Assembly: GCA_030949325.1 (NCBI GenBank)
Contig: JAUZSQ010000001.1
Location: forward strand, 1 to 38,975
Direction: 5' to 3'
DNA length: 38,975 nucleotides
DNA from: Sulfurovum sp.
Lineage (GTDB): Bacteria; Campylobacterota; Campylobacteria; Campylobacterales; Sulfurovaceae
Below are positions 8,379 through 19,400 of the stretch, piece after piece; the first letter of the stretch is position 1; each line of letters opens with the position of its first letter. The notes under the pieces were generated by a model that saw nothing but the letters and a program-made list of their open reading frames with translations, had not been told where the DNA came from and searched no databases. The position numbers and the translations under genes were made by a program.

Positions 8379-9821
8379 ATGAAATTTCATTAATGATGAA
8401 TCTACTTTAGGCATTGGTGTATTGGGACATCTTGGGCAAGTAAAAGTATTCGCAAACTCATACTCAAAGCCCAAACACCCTATAGTATTGGTATTTCGGG
8501 GAGGTGGGGTAGTGGTAAGACCAGTTGTGATGAAGCATCTTTGTGCTTCACTTGGTGGTAAACCTACGCAACATATTTTAAATTTTGAAACCCTAGCCTT
8601 GGAAGAAAAAACACAGTATGATGCCATAGCTACAGAGTATAAAGTAGAGGCTAAAGACTTCAAACATATTCATACGATTTGGTTCAATCCATGGGAACAT
8701 GAACACCATGCTGAACCTATGATTGGAGTTACTCAAGAAATACATAACCATTTTACAAGCTATATCCAAACTAAGAAAAACATCGGAAAAATAGCTTCTA
8801 GCTTGCGATGCAGTCAGGCTTAGATATGTTGGGTGCGTACCTCAAAGTAGGCAAAAATGCAGGAAGCAATATTAAAAACATAGGTGAAGTGTATGAAAAA
8901 GAGCACTTTTATCCTTAGATAGAAATATGAAATTCAAAATGGCATTTCAAAGGAAGCCATCAAACTTCTTTTACTCAAAGAAGATATTGCTAAAAAGCAA
9001 AACTATGAAGAAAGCCGTGTGATACTCTTTATCGATGATTTAGACCGATGTGAAGATGCCACCATAGCCACATTGCTCAAAGAGATAAAGCAGTATCTCT
9101 CTACGAAGTATTGTATTTTTGTCTTTGGGTATGACAGACAGCATATAGAAAGTCTTTGTCCAAAACGGAAGTGAGTACAGCCAAAGATTCGAGAATCTAT
9201 TTGGAAAAACTGTTTCAGGCTACCTTTTATATTAAAGAACCTAAAATCCTACAAATTGAAAAGTATGTCAAAAATACCTTACTCTTAGGTGTGACTGAGC
9301 GTTGGTATATCCATGATTTTATTCCTTTTATCTTGTCTATTATCGACCCAAATCCTAGAAAGATAAAAAGCTTTTTAGTCGCTGTGTATTTTCATATAGA
9401 CATAGGTAAAGAGGCAGAAGATGGACTAGAAGAATATCAAAAATTGGCACTCATGCGTACCTAAAACTGTTTTATGAGCCTGTGTATTCGGCACTAGAGA
9501 ACAAACATGATATGCTAGGGGCTATTACAGAGGTGTGTAACAACAAAGATATGACTTCAGTTGACAATAAAGAGCAGTACTTTGTCTATTTGGAGTTTCT
9601 TTCTCATTTTGATAAGACCAATCAAACTGAATTGGTCAATCCACGATTCACGAGAGAAGATTATCGACTATACCAAAGCCACGCAAAGAGTTTTGGATGA
9701 GGTGTATCACATGCAAGGGACGACACAAGGAGTTTTAATACATTTAAACAAAAATTTTATGAACTGTTTCATACTGAAACCCATATTGGAAGGTATCTCT
9801 AATGATGCAAGAAAACCATAA
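8379..9821 (+). CDS. KAP-family P-loop NTPase (many frameshifts)
   Basis: Joined frames give about 480 residues. Walker A reads GISGRWGSGKTS (about 8490-8525). The KAP signature WFNPWEHEHH follows at 8680. Walker B reads VILFIDDLDRCED (about 9020-9058), then KYCIFVFGYDRQHIE. The order WxSGKT, FNxWE and DDLDR is diagnostic of KAP NTPases, which often belong to phage exclusion or other conflict systems. The start ATG at 8379 follows AAAGG. Breaks lie near 8390, 8450, 8523, 8812, 8920, 9162, 9463 and 9650-9700. I saw no membrane helices between Walker A and B, unlike eukaryotic Kidins220. The 3' end overlaps the NACHT gene start by 20 bp, implying joint expression. Confidence 0.78.
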
Positions 9822-12598
9822 ACTTAACCCACCTTTTGTAGAAGAGGCACAATTTTCAAAACAACGCAGACTCTATCCAGCTTGATTTAGAGCGTTATTA
9901 CAACAGTGAAAATAGTTTTGACTTCTTTGAAGCCTCTGAAGATATACCTGTCTCCTTGCAAGACATTTATGTGCCTTTGCGTTTGGCTACACAAGAGATA
10001 ACTGTCATCAATGAGAGTAAAGATGTAGAAGATATAAAAGGCGATGAGGTCTATCATTATTTGAACAAGCATCCTTTTGTAGCACTTTCAGGTTTGGCAG
10101 GCAGTGGTAAATCTACTTTGACCAAGTATCTAGCACGAGTCTTTCTACCGTCTGCTGTGAGTCAAGAGCATCACAATCTAGGGCAATAGGGTGGTATTTC
10201 CTATGATATTACGAGAGTTAGACTTTAGCAAAAATCCAGTACTTTTAATCAATGTATTTTTCAATGGATTAGAAAACTTTTCTGCCAAAATAGGCTTTGC
10301 ACTAGATATAGATTTTTTTAATTATTATATAGACGAGGGGTGGAGCAATTGTCATCTTTGATGGTTTTGATGAATTGGAATCAAAGATGAGTCAAACACT
10401 CCTCTAAGCTGGATTAAAAAATGAGGTACGGACTATAGACAAACTAGAGAACAAAACCAAAACCAATTCGTCATCACGGCAAGACCTACAGGGTTTGAGA
10501 ACCATACCCCCTTTAGCGATAGACTCTTTACCAAGCTATATATTCAGCCCTTTTAACCAAAAACAAATAGAGATATTTAGCCAAAAAGTTTTTACGATTC
10601 GTTATGGCTATGACAAAATCCTTGCCAAAAGAAAAGCATGAAGACTTCCTAGAAAAGCTCAAAAATTTCACAGGTTTAGCAGAGTTGAAACATCGTCCTA
10701 TTTGTTTGGCGATGTTAGGCTTCATCTCTGAGACAGATGGAAGAGACTACCTGATACGAGAGCTTTGGCGTATGAGGAAGATTGCCGAAGCCTATGTATT
10801 TTTGCTAGACCAAAAGAAACGCTTGGATAAAAGAAGTCACCTACCACTTGGAACAAGAGTGATAAAATAGCATTTTTGAGTGAGTGGTGCCTACCCTGGG
10901 TACATCACAAGGCATCTGCTGATGGCTGTGAGGAAAAGAAGCAATTGCATATCTATATCCCCAAAGCACAGATGAAAGCTATCTTTAGAGAGAATCCTCG
11001 ATGAATATAGCTTTGCTTCTATCAGCTTGCAGATACAGTCAATCAGAGATACTAGCAGAGTACTTTTTGGCTCGAACAAGGCTTACTCCTAGAACCCAAA
11101 GGGCTTCATACAGTTCCAGAGTCATCTTTCGTTTCAAGAATATTTGAAAGTTAGCCAAACACGCATACACTAGAAAGCAAGGTAAGAGAAATATAGATGC
11201 CCTATTTACGCAAAGAGATGTTTGACAACCTGAGACAAAGTAGGATGGGAAGAGATAGCCCAACTGTATTTTGGCATAGATGTCATACAGCAAGGTGAGG
11301 GAATAAGAAGTGCTGCATTTCCTCATAGAACCCCACAATGAGGCTCATTGTACATTTTGTACCATTTTTACTCAACAGGTACCAACAAACTCCAGTCCAG
11401 GACCCCGAAAAGTCACGATGGTCATACCCTTTTGTATGCTCATACATTTAGAAAATCTCGAATCTTTGATGGCGCAATTCACTGGCTTTGAGCAGAATAT
11501 GAGTAAACTAAAGATAGACGTACTGCCCTTTGTCAAAAGTACTCTTAGTGGCTGTATTGGAAGGTAAAAATGTAGATAATACTAAGTGATAGGCTACATA
11601 GAAGCCAAAGACAAAGAAGATGTATTTTATAAGTTACAGAACTAAAAGCAAAACCGATGATGGCTTTGCAAAATATACTCTATCTAGGGTTTTATTTTGA
11701 AAGGGTTCAAAAGAGGTTATTTGACAGAAGCGCTTTTAGCAAAGTTTCCTAGGCATAGCAGAGGGAGAACTTCCCTCTACTCCTAGATAAATACATACTC
11801 TATAACAAAAATCTCAAAGTATCCCTTGGCAAATGTGGTGACTCAAAATATCACCCTTTTTAGAGGCGATAAATTTTACTGGTAGGTATTCTTTATTAAA
11901 CTATATACTCTATACGAACGATAAGCTGTATAGAAAAGTGAGTACAGAAAATGCATTTAAATATTTTTAAAAGAGTCTCTTTTTAAAATATTTTTTCTAT
12001 GGCTATGGCTATACTATGGCTGGGGCTAGGGATATGGATATGGCTATAGCTGGGGCTATGGATATGGCTAGGGATATGGATATGGATATGGATATGGCTA
12101 GGGATATGGATATGGATATGGCTAGGGATATGGATATGGCTAGGGCTATGGATAGGGCTATGGATATGGCTAGGGATATGGATATGGCTAGGGATATGGA
12201 TGGCTATGGCTATGGATATATGGCTATGGCTATGGCTATGGATATGGATATGGATATGGATAGGGCTATGGATATGGCTAGGGGATAAAGCATTATACGA
12301 AAAGTTTTACAGTTCAATCTCTATCTTCTGCTACACTCTTTGCAAAGCCCAAATAGTTTAGACCTAAGCAAACAAGACTTAGAAGACTTTGTCTCCATCC
12401 TTTAGCGTATTTTGATGCATTACTTTGACAAAACAAGAAAAGATAGAACTCGATGAGGTTTTAGACAAAAACAGTATCTTTGCCTATGTTGAAATTTATT
12501 TTAAGCCATACGGATTATGAGAACTTTGACAAGCAAGGTAGAGCAAGAAGGCTTTGGATGCGTTTCATCAAGAGATACTTGCGTTTAATGAAGGCTAG
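9802..12598 (+). CDS. NACHT-family NTPase with internal hexanucleotide repeat (heavily frameshifted)
   Basis: Collinear pieces add up to about 930 codons. Walker A: FVALSGLAGSGKSTLTKYLA (10078-10135). Walker B with the NACHT-type double acidic pattern: IVIFDGFDELES (10348-10383). Sensor region: NQFVITARPTGFENH (about 10465). FTGLAELKHRPICLAMLGFI follows, then the NACHT hallmark FQSHLSFQEYLK near 11112-11150. After it comes a poorly ordered region, the repeat at 11999-12287, and a C-terminal end LDLSKQDLEDFVSIL...ALDAFHQEILAFNEG stopping at 12598. No N-terminal effector domain was recognised in the roughly 90 residues before Walker A. Bacterial NACHT proteins include anti-phage proteins. At least fifteen indels make it the most damaged gene here, so real decay is possible. 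It starts inside the KAP gene and ends 4 bp into the convergent nuclease gene. Confidence 0.75.
11999..12287. repeat. Hexanucleotide tandem repeat, unit [AC]TA[TG]GG, about 46 units
   Basis: From 11999 the plus strand is an almost unbroken series of ATATGG, CTATGG, CTAGGG and ATAGGG units, with a few CTGGGG. Two units have odd length, a 4-nt ATGG near 12200 and an 8-nt ATATATGG near 12214, which cancel. The frame of the ORF at 12016-12288 is open across all of it and reads runs of A, R, D and M such as ARDMDMARAM. A second frame would read GYGYG but has many TAG stops; the third reads WIWLG with one stop. A unit length divisible by three lets copy number change without a frameshift. Confidence 0.95.
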
Positions 12599-13530
12599 CT
12601 CCTAGCCACCTGAGCATGGTCACTCGTGAGCAGTGAGCCGTCTGTATTGTCTTGCAAGTGTGCGTCTAAGACCTCATAATCAACTACCTTAAAATCCTTG
12701 GAAACAAAGATATAATCCAAGACATTGCCTTTGCCCACAAAGTAACTCGTGGGCTTTCTTTTGGGTGCTTTGGCTTCGGGGTGGGGGTTGTAGATTTGGG
12801 GCTTGTGTTGATAGTATGCGTCATACAGGAGTAACTCTTGGCTACTCGTATCGTCATAATATTGGGGATTTGCCAAGGCATCAATGCTGAGTGAAAATTC
12901 TTTGTCATTGAGGTCGCAGAGCAAGAGGCTAGGCTTGTCTTGGGATTGGGCAATATCCCCAAAAAGTGCCGAGGCTTCGTGTAGTCTTTGTGCCAAGGTA
13001 TTGGAAAGGTTGTCTTCTATGGCTTTGGAGACCAAGGCTTTTTTGTGTGAGATGTTGTCATTAATATCAAAAATATATTCAAATTCATTGAGTCTATTGG
13101 ATTTGAGATGGCAGACATAGACTAGAAGTTCTTGGGCATTGGGCAGAGTGACGAGTGCTTTGATGGGCTTTCTTGCAAAGACAAAGGAGGGTGAGGTGAC
13201 GCTGAGCGTTTCTAGCTTGGAGATAGGATATTTTGAAGCAATAGCCACGGTGGTAGAGACATAGATGAGAGATGCTTTTTCCTTATTTTGGCAGTATCTA
13301 CTGTGGCAAAATAGGCAAAGCCCAAATCTTTGAGTACACTTTGTAATTCACTGCGTGAAAAGACTTCTTGAAAGCCTATAATATCACAATCCATTTGGAC
13401 AATTTGTTTCTGTATCCATCTCTTTTTTGCAGACCATTTTTTGTGAGTAAACTTCTCTTTTTTTTGTGTACCAAGAATAAGGAGGTGCTACAAATTGAAA
13501 GAGGTTAAATGTACCTACTTTGATTGTCAT
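12595..13530 (-). CDS. Endonuclease/exonuclease/phosphatase-family protein (frameshifted)
   Basis: EEP-fold metal-dependent phosphodiesterase, about 311 residues. Family motifs in order: VGTFNLFQF at the N-terminus, CDIIGFQEVFSR with the catalytic Glu, LLVYVCHLKSNR, LLLCDLNDKEFS (normally GDFN/D), VLDYIFVSKDF and the C-terminal LTSDHAQV with the catalytic Asp-His. Starts at the ATG ending at 13530. Breaks near 13400-13465 and 13245-13290 separate the N-terminal pieces; the last 217 residues are unbroken. Substrate cannot be inferred: the family covers DNA repair nucleases, sphingomyelinase-like and inositol phosphatase enzymes. It lies 8 bp after aroK, so the two are probably one operon. Confidence 0.82.
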
Positions 13531-13538
13531 AATAGTAT

Positions 13539-14045
13539 TTACAATACGCGTCTATCCAAGACAAAGTCACGGATAAGATGTATGAAGATATGTACTTGTT
13601 GATTGGCATCTACACTAAAATGGGCTTTGTCTTTGTAGGTATCTATACGCTGTGCAAACAATGCTCTAGCCTTTGCCTCATCATCAAGTAGAGGTCGTTT
13701 GGCACGTTCATGCTTGGGCAATCGCTTCATTATCACATCAAAATCAGCGTCTATATAGACAATCAGAGAATGCTCAGGTATCGTCCCATAGATAGGTAAT
13801 CCTCCTCCTGTAGCAATGACTTGCCCTTTCTTTTGGGCGAGTTGATTGATACACTTTTGTTCAAGGTCACGAAAATATGTTTCTCCTTTACTCTCAAAAA
13901 TCTCAGTGATACTGGCATTTTGCTCTGTTTCAATCACCGTATCGACATCTACAAAATCCTTCAAAATCTGCCTTGCCAAAGTCTTGCCCACTGTACTCTT
14001 GCCACTCCCCATAAAGCCTATTAAGACGATGTTATGATACACCAT
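13539..14045 (-). CDS. aroK: Shikimate kinase
   Basis: An intact 168-residue enzyme that phosphorylates shikimate with ATP in aromatic amino acid biosynthesis. Walker A IGFMGSGKSTVGK, the shikimate-binding Asp in FVDVDTVIE, Arg in TYFRDLEQ, the ATGGGLP loop and the lid Arg in AKRPLLDD are all present. Length matches the family. It is divergent from the secreted protein gene at 14158 and is followed closely by the EEP gene. Confidence 0.95.
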   Translation of the reverse strand: MVYHNIVLIGFMGSGKSTVGKTLARQILKDFVDVDTVIETEQNASITEIFESKGETYFRDLEQKCINQLAQKKGQVIATGGGLPIYGTIPEHSLIVYIDADFDVIMKRLPKHERAKRPLLDDEAKARALFAQRIDTYKDKAHFSVDANQQVHIFIHLIRDFVLDRRVL

Positions 14046-14157
14046 TGATACCCCTTTTGTATTGTTTGCTACTTTAGCAAGACTTTAGCCAGATAGGGCT
14101 TGTATGGACTTTAGTATAAGTAACAATGGCTATACTTAACAGCTAAAGGATTTATCT

Positions 14158-15508
14158 ATGAATATAAGTTATAAAAAACTAAGGTTTAAACTTTGTCTTA
14201 TCCTCTGTTTGCTGTGGTCACCTACGATTATGGCAGATATGTCTCTTTTTACTATTGTTCCTATTCTTGGTCATTTGGCACAGGGTAAAAATCATCCTAT
14301 TTTCAAAGACTTTAATGTAGGGTTTGGTGGTGCTTCTAATTTTGCGTTTACGTCTATTGAGAGTGGTAAAAAGATTTGGGTGAGTTCTAAAGATTTGATA
14401 CTCAATACCAATATTTCAGATAATAGTTATTACGCTCAAATCAAAAATTTTAATGGAGGGAGTTTTCAGACTCTACAATCGCATCTACAAAAAAGCAAAT
14501 TTTTTACTATTTGGATAACTCGAGGTTGGCAAGACAGTTGGTATAATCTCTCGGATATACAAAGCCTGATGGATGCAGGATATATTCCTGTGTTTAACTA
14601 TTGGTTTTTTGGAGATGGCTTGGGGGGCAGTTTTCCTGATGCAGGGAAGATAGCAGAGTATAGAGTAGATACAGCCCGTGTGGCTACGCTTTTGGGGCAA
14701 CTCAAGGGAACCAAGATGTTGATTATGGAACCTGAATTCAACAAAGATACGGTGATGGCAAGTACTTCAACACAAAGCAGTTTCGCCAATATCATTATAG
14801 AAGCAATCGACACCATTCGAGCCAAAAGTCCTAGTAACCTACTGGTGTCTTTGTGTATGACAGACCAAGGAAACCCGTAGTGTGTATGAAAGGGCTTCTG
14901 ATTGTGGTTATAGCCATTGTGCCTTGGGTGACAAAGATGAATGGGAGAAACTCAAAGGGATTTATACCACTATGCTACCCCATATAGATTTTCTCTCTTT
15001 TTATCAGATAGTGGGACAATTTAGTAGAGATTATACCAATCCTGGTTCATGGGAGAATCCAAATCCTAGAAGCTTTAGTACAGGAGAACAAGGCATAGAC
15101 TATCTCGCTGATAGGATTTCGAACCTTTCTAAGTTTTTGCATGATAGCTATAAGAAGCCTGTGTATATGGCGTATATCGCAGTACCTACAGCGACATGGA
15201 GTGATAGTAATGGAAACAACGCCATAGAAGACAGTGAGGTCAATCCCAATGGATGGCTCACCCAAGCGAACAATACCTATGCAATATTGGCACAACTAAG
15301 AGGGCAATTACAAGCCAATGGTCTCTTTGGCTTTTCGACGATGGAACTCTTTGATGACCCTCGGCATGATTATGGTGGTTATCAATTTTTGATGAATAAT
15401 ACCTATCATTTGGGTATTATCGGCTCTTCTGCTAGGGATGAGAGTGATATTGCGACCTATGGGGATTTGAACTTTAAAGGAACGATACTTAATTCACTCT
15501 TTCCATAA
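14158..15508 (+). CDS. Secreted protein of unknown function, possible TIM-barrel hydrolase (one frameshift)
   Basis: The start follows AAAGGA by 6 bases. A signal peptide (CLILCLLWSPTIMADM) precedes about 425 residues. Segments such as FFTIWITRGWQDSW, GYIPVFNYWFFGDG, TKMLIMEPEFNKD, FLSFYQIVGQFSRDY and KKPVYMAYIAVPTATWSD repeat a strand-loop pattern with acidic and aromatic residues. This recalls the alpha/beta barrel of glycoside hydrolases, and EPEFN could hold a catalytic Glu; this is inference. A single indel at about 14870 separates two long frames (MTDQGNP / TRSVYERAS). No family name is offered. Confidence 0.65.
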
Positions 15509-15511
15509 GTA

Positions 15512-15540
15512 TTGGGTTCTTTAGCCAAATTAGATATAAT
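15512..15540 (+). promoter_or_regulatory. Probable promoter for the prenyltransferase gene
   Basis: TTGGGT (15512-15517) and TATAAT (15535-15540) are spaced by 17 bp, with the ATG 29 bases after the -10. It sits between the stop of the secreted protein gene and the ispA-like start. Confidence 0.5.
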
Positions 15541-15569
15541 TTCAGTTATAAAATATCTGAAAGAATCCT

Positions 15570-16421
15570 ATGCAAAGATTTGAATCTTATTTGGCTACGC
15601 ACTTACCCAAAGCACCTAGCTTTCATCCTATCTATGAAGAAGCTTTGGCTGTGATGTTACTCGCAGGTGGTAAGCGTTTTCGTCCTTCTTTACTTTTGAG
15701 TATCGTTGATGCGTATGAGCCTTTGCTTTATGAGGGGGCTTTACCTATAGCCTTGGCAGTAGAAATGTTTCATACCTATTCACTCATTCACGATGACCTT
15801 CCTGCTATGGATGATGCAGACTTACGCCGTGGGCATGAGACTTTGCACAAACGTTATGATGAAGTCACAGCCATATTGGTAGGAGATGCACTCAATACCG
15901 ATGCATTTTTGCGTATTGCCAAAGCCCCTTTGCGTGATGATGTGAAGCTCAAACTTGTGACACTTCTGGCACAAAATGGTGGAAGTACTGGCATGGTTTT
16001 GGGTCAAGCCCTTGATTGCTACTTCGAAAATATCCCTCTCAACCTAGAACAAGTCAAAATCTTACACAAAAATAAAACAGCCAAACTTATCGCCTCTTCT
16101 TTGCAAATGGGTGGGGTGATTGTAGGATTGTCTCTTGTGGTTCAAAAAGATTTATATGATTTTGGTATTGATTTGGGTTTACTCTTTCAAATTCAAGATG
16201 ATATTATAGATGAGACACAAACGACAGAAGAAGCAGGAAAACCTACAGGCAATGACGGAGATAAAAATAGCTTTGTCACCTTGCTGGGTTTAGCAAAGAG
16301 TATGGAAGAAGCAGATATTTTGGCAAAAGATTTACAAAAACGATTTGAAGCCTTTGAACCTAAACTTCAAAGTGCTTTAGAACCTTTGATTAGCAAATAT
16401 TTGCATAGACATAAGAGATAA
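15570..16421 (+). CDS. ispA: Polyprenyl synthetase, farnesyl/geranylgeranyl diphosphate synthase type
   Basis: An intact 283-residue enzyme that condenses isopentenyl diphosphate with allylic diphosphates. The first aspartate-rich motif DDLPAMDD (spacing DDxxxxD) follows MFHTYSLIH; the second is DDIID in QIQDDIIDETQ. GGKRFRPSL binds IPP, and HKNKTAKLI and GQALD are typical. The bacterial type with a two-residue insertion in the first motif usually makes FPP. It supplies precursors for quinones and undecaprenyl phosphate. The next gene begins 15 bp downstream, but its function is unrelated. Confidence 0.93.
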   Translation: MQRFESYLATHLPKAPSFHPIYEEALAVMLLAGGKRFRPSLLLSIVDAYEPLLYEGALPIALAVEMFHTYSLIHDDLPAMDDADLRRGHETLHKRYDEVTAILVGDALNTDAFLRIAKAPLRDDVKLKLVTLLAQNGGSTGMVLGQALDCYFENIPLNLEQVKILHKNKTAKLIASSLQMGGVIVGLSLVVQKDLYDFGIDLGLLFQIQDDIIDETQTTEEAGKPTGNDGDKNSFVTLLGLAKSMEEADILAKDLQKRFEAFEPKLQSALEPLISKYLHRHKR

Positions 16422-16436
16422 ATTGAGAGCATAAAT

Positions 16437-19400
16437 ATGATAAAAAAGAAAACGTAAAAGCCCTATTAGAGACTTTAGACTTTAGCTCAAAATCAAGAGA
16501 TTTATAGTAAAAAATTTGAAGCCTTTGCTTGTGAATTAACCGTAGATTTCAAAAATCAAAAACTACTGTATCCCAAAGCTTTAACCATTCACGACAAAAG
16601 CACTTCTAACTTCTCTTCTCATGAAAATTTTGTGGTTTTTGAATGTGTGCATAGACTTTTATCACAAGGGTATAACCCCAAACATATAGAGCTTGAACCC
16701 AAATGGCTACTAGGTCTTAATGCAAGTGGTGGTCGTGCTGATATTCTTATCAGAGACAATAACAATAAAGCATTGCTTATTATAGAGTGTAAAACAGCAG
16801 GAAGTGAGTTCAAAAAAGCATGGGATAGCACTTTGGTTAAACCCACACAAATATTTTCTTATGCCAAACAAGATGGAGATACCAAATTTATTGCCCTTTA
16901 TGCCAGTGATTTTTTGGATAAAAAGCTTGTATCAGATTATTACCTCATTAACTTAGTGGATGACAAAAAATATCTCTATGAAAACAACTTAAAAAAATCC
17001 TATAAAGAAGCCCAAACAGTAGAAGACCTTTATGAAGTATGGAGTGAGACTTATAAAAAAGCCTTTAACACGAGAGGAATTTTTGAATCTAATAAAGCCT
17101 ATTTTATAGGATTGGAAAAGACCAATATTGATGACCTAAATATCGTCTCTTCAACTGATATTCAAGGTAAATATAATAAATTTGCTACAATTATGAGACA
17201 GCACAATATAGGAAGTCCTGAGAGAGCCTTTAATGTCTTGGTCAATCTCTTTTTATGTAAAATTATTGATGAAAACAGCAACCAAAAAAACAAAAAGAGT
17301 GAACTTAAATTTTATTGGAAAGGTGTCTCTTATGATGATGCTTTTGGGCTTCAAGACAGACTTCAAGAGCTGTACAAAGAAGGAATGTTTAATTTTCTCA
17401 ATGAAGAGATAACTTATATTTCTGATAAAACTATTGATGATATGTTTGAAAAAGTAGATATAAATTCTCTCAAAGAAGATGTCAAAAAGCGATTTAGAGA
17501 ACAGAAGTTTTTTACCAATAATGATTTTTCTTTTTTGGATGTGCATAGCGAAATGCTTTTTTATAAAAACTTTGAAGTCCTACTCAAAGTGATTGAACTT
17601 TTTCAAGATATACGGCTCACGGGCGTAGAAGACAATCAATTTTTAGGTGATATGTTTGAGGGATTTTTGGACAATGGAGTCAAACAAAGCGAGGGACAAT
17701 TTTTTACGCCTATGCCTATTGTCAAATTTATTATCAATGCCTTACCCCTAGACGCAGTAAAAAAGCAAGAAGACAAACCCAAAGCCATAGATTATGCTTG
17801 TGGAGCAGGACATTTTCTCAATGAAGTAGCCAAAATATTTGACACAGATGAAGTCGTGGGCATAGAAAAAGAGTATAGACTTTCCAAAGTTGCCAAAGTC
17901 TCTGCCTTGATGTATGGACAAGAAAATATCAATATTATCTATAATGACGCACTCAAAGAAGATAAAGATGTTCCAAACAATAGCTTTTCACTTCTTGTTG
18001 CCAATCCACCTTATTCTGTCAAAGGTTTTTTACAAACATTAGATGACAAAGATATAGCAAAATTTAAAATTAGCAAAAGCATAGAAGCCAAAAGTTACAC
18101 AGCCAACAATTCTATAGAATGTTTCTTTATAGAACGAGCCAAAAAGCTACTCAAAACCAATGGCGTAGCAGGGATTATCTTGCCCTCATCTATACTTTCC
18201 AAAGGTGAAGGGGCAAACACTTATGTAGCCACAAGAGAAATACTGCTCAAATATTTTGACATCGTAGCCATTGCAGAATTTGGAAGTGGTACATTTGGCA
18301 AAACAGGCACAAATACCGTGACGCTCTTTCTTAGAAGAAGAAATGATGTAGAAAATATCGTAGGAAAATATGACGATTTAACAAAAAATATTTTTAAAGG
18401 GAATCTTCTTATACAAGGTCAGTTTACAGACAAAGAAATACTCAAAAAATATACCCAACACATAGGCATAGACTATGATTTATACAAAAGCTTTTTAGCA
18501 GAACAGCCCTCTAAAAAACTCTTAAAAATAGAAACTGTAGAAGCCTATCTCTCAGCCTTTGAAAAAGCCACAGAGACCAAACACCGAAGAAAAGCCAACT
18601 ATTATAAAAGATTTTCAACAATCAGAAAATACAAAACAGAGAAAAAAGCCTTTATCGCTTATGTCAAAGCCATAGAAGCAGATAAGTTTTATTATTTTAC
18701 ACTCTCTTGTGAAAACAGCCAAAAAGTCCTCATCATCAAAGCCCCCACAGACAACAAAGCCAATAAAAAGTTTTTGGGTTATGAATGGAGTGGAAGAAAA
18801 GGAAACGAAGGCATACAATACAACGGAGGCACACTCAACAGCATAAACACCGTGCTTTATAATCCCATAGACAAAAATGATGAGAGCAAAATAAACACAC
18901 TCATTACGAAGAACTTTGCTAATGAAGAGATAGAAATACCCAAAGATTTAGAGGAATTTGTATCTAAAGCTAAAGTTGTGGATATGCTTGATTTTACTAG
19001 AGTTGAGTTTTCTAAGGCTTTTGGGTTTGAGTCCTGCTAAAAAGGTAAAGATTATAGGTAAGCCCGAATGGCAAAGAAAATTAGGTGATGTTGTTGATGT
19101 CTTAATTGGTGGAACACCTCCAAGAGACTAGATATTCAGAATATTTTAATGGTACAAATTTATGGGTCTTCAATATCAGAGATGAATGGTATTATTGGAT
19201 AAATTGATACAAAAGAAAAATTTCTGAAGATGGAATAAGAATCTAATGTTAAATTGATACCAAATGGTATTACACTATTCAAGTTGTACAATTATCAATA
19301 GGATAAACAGCAATAGCAGGTAAAGATTTATATACAAATGAAGCTATCGCAGGACTTATTCCTAAAAATGATGAAATTAGAAATGATTATTTATTTCACT

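Noticed and set aside
11999-12287. Hexanucleotide array as a CRISPR array
   Set aside because: Units are 6 bp with no spacers; it is a microsatellite inside a gene.
12016-12288. The 90-residue A/R/D/M frame as an independent small protein
   Set aside because: It lies between collinear NACHT pieces on the same strand and its start is inside the repeat; more likely a segment of the NACHT gene.
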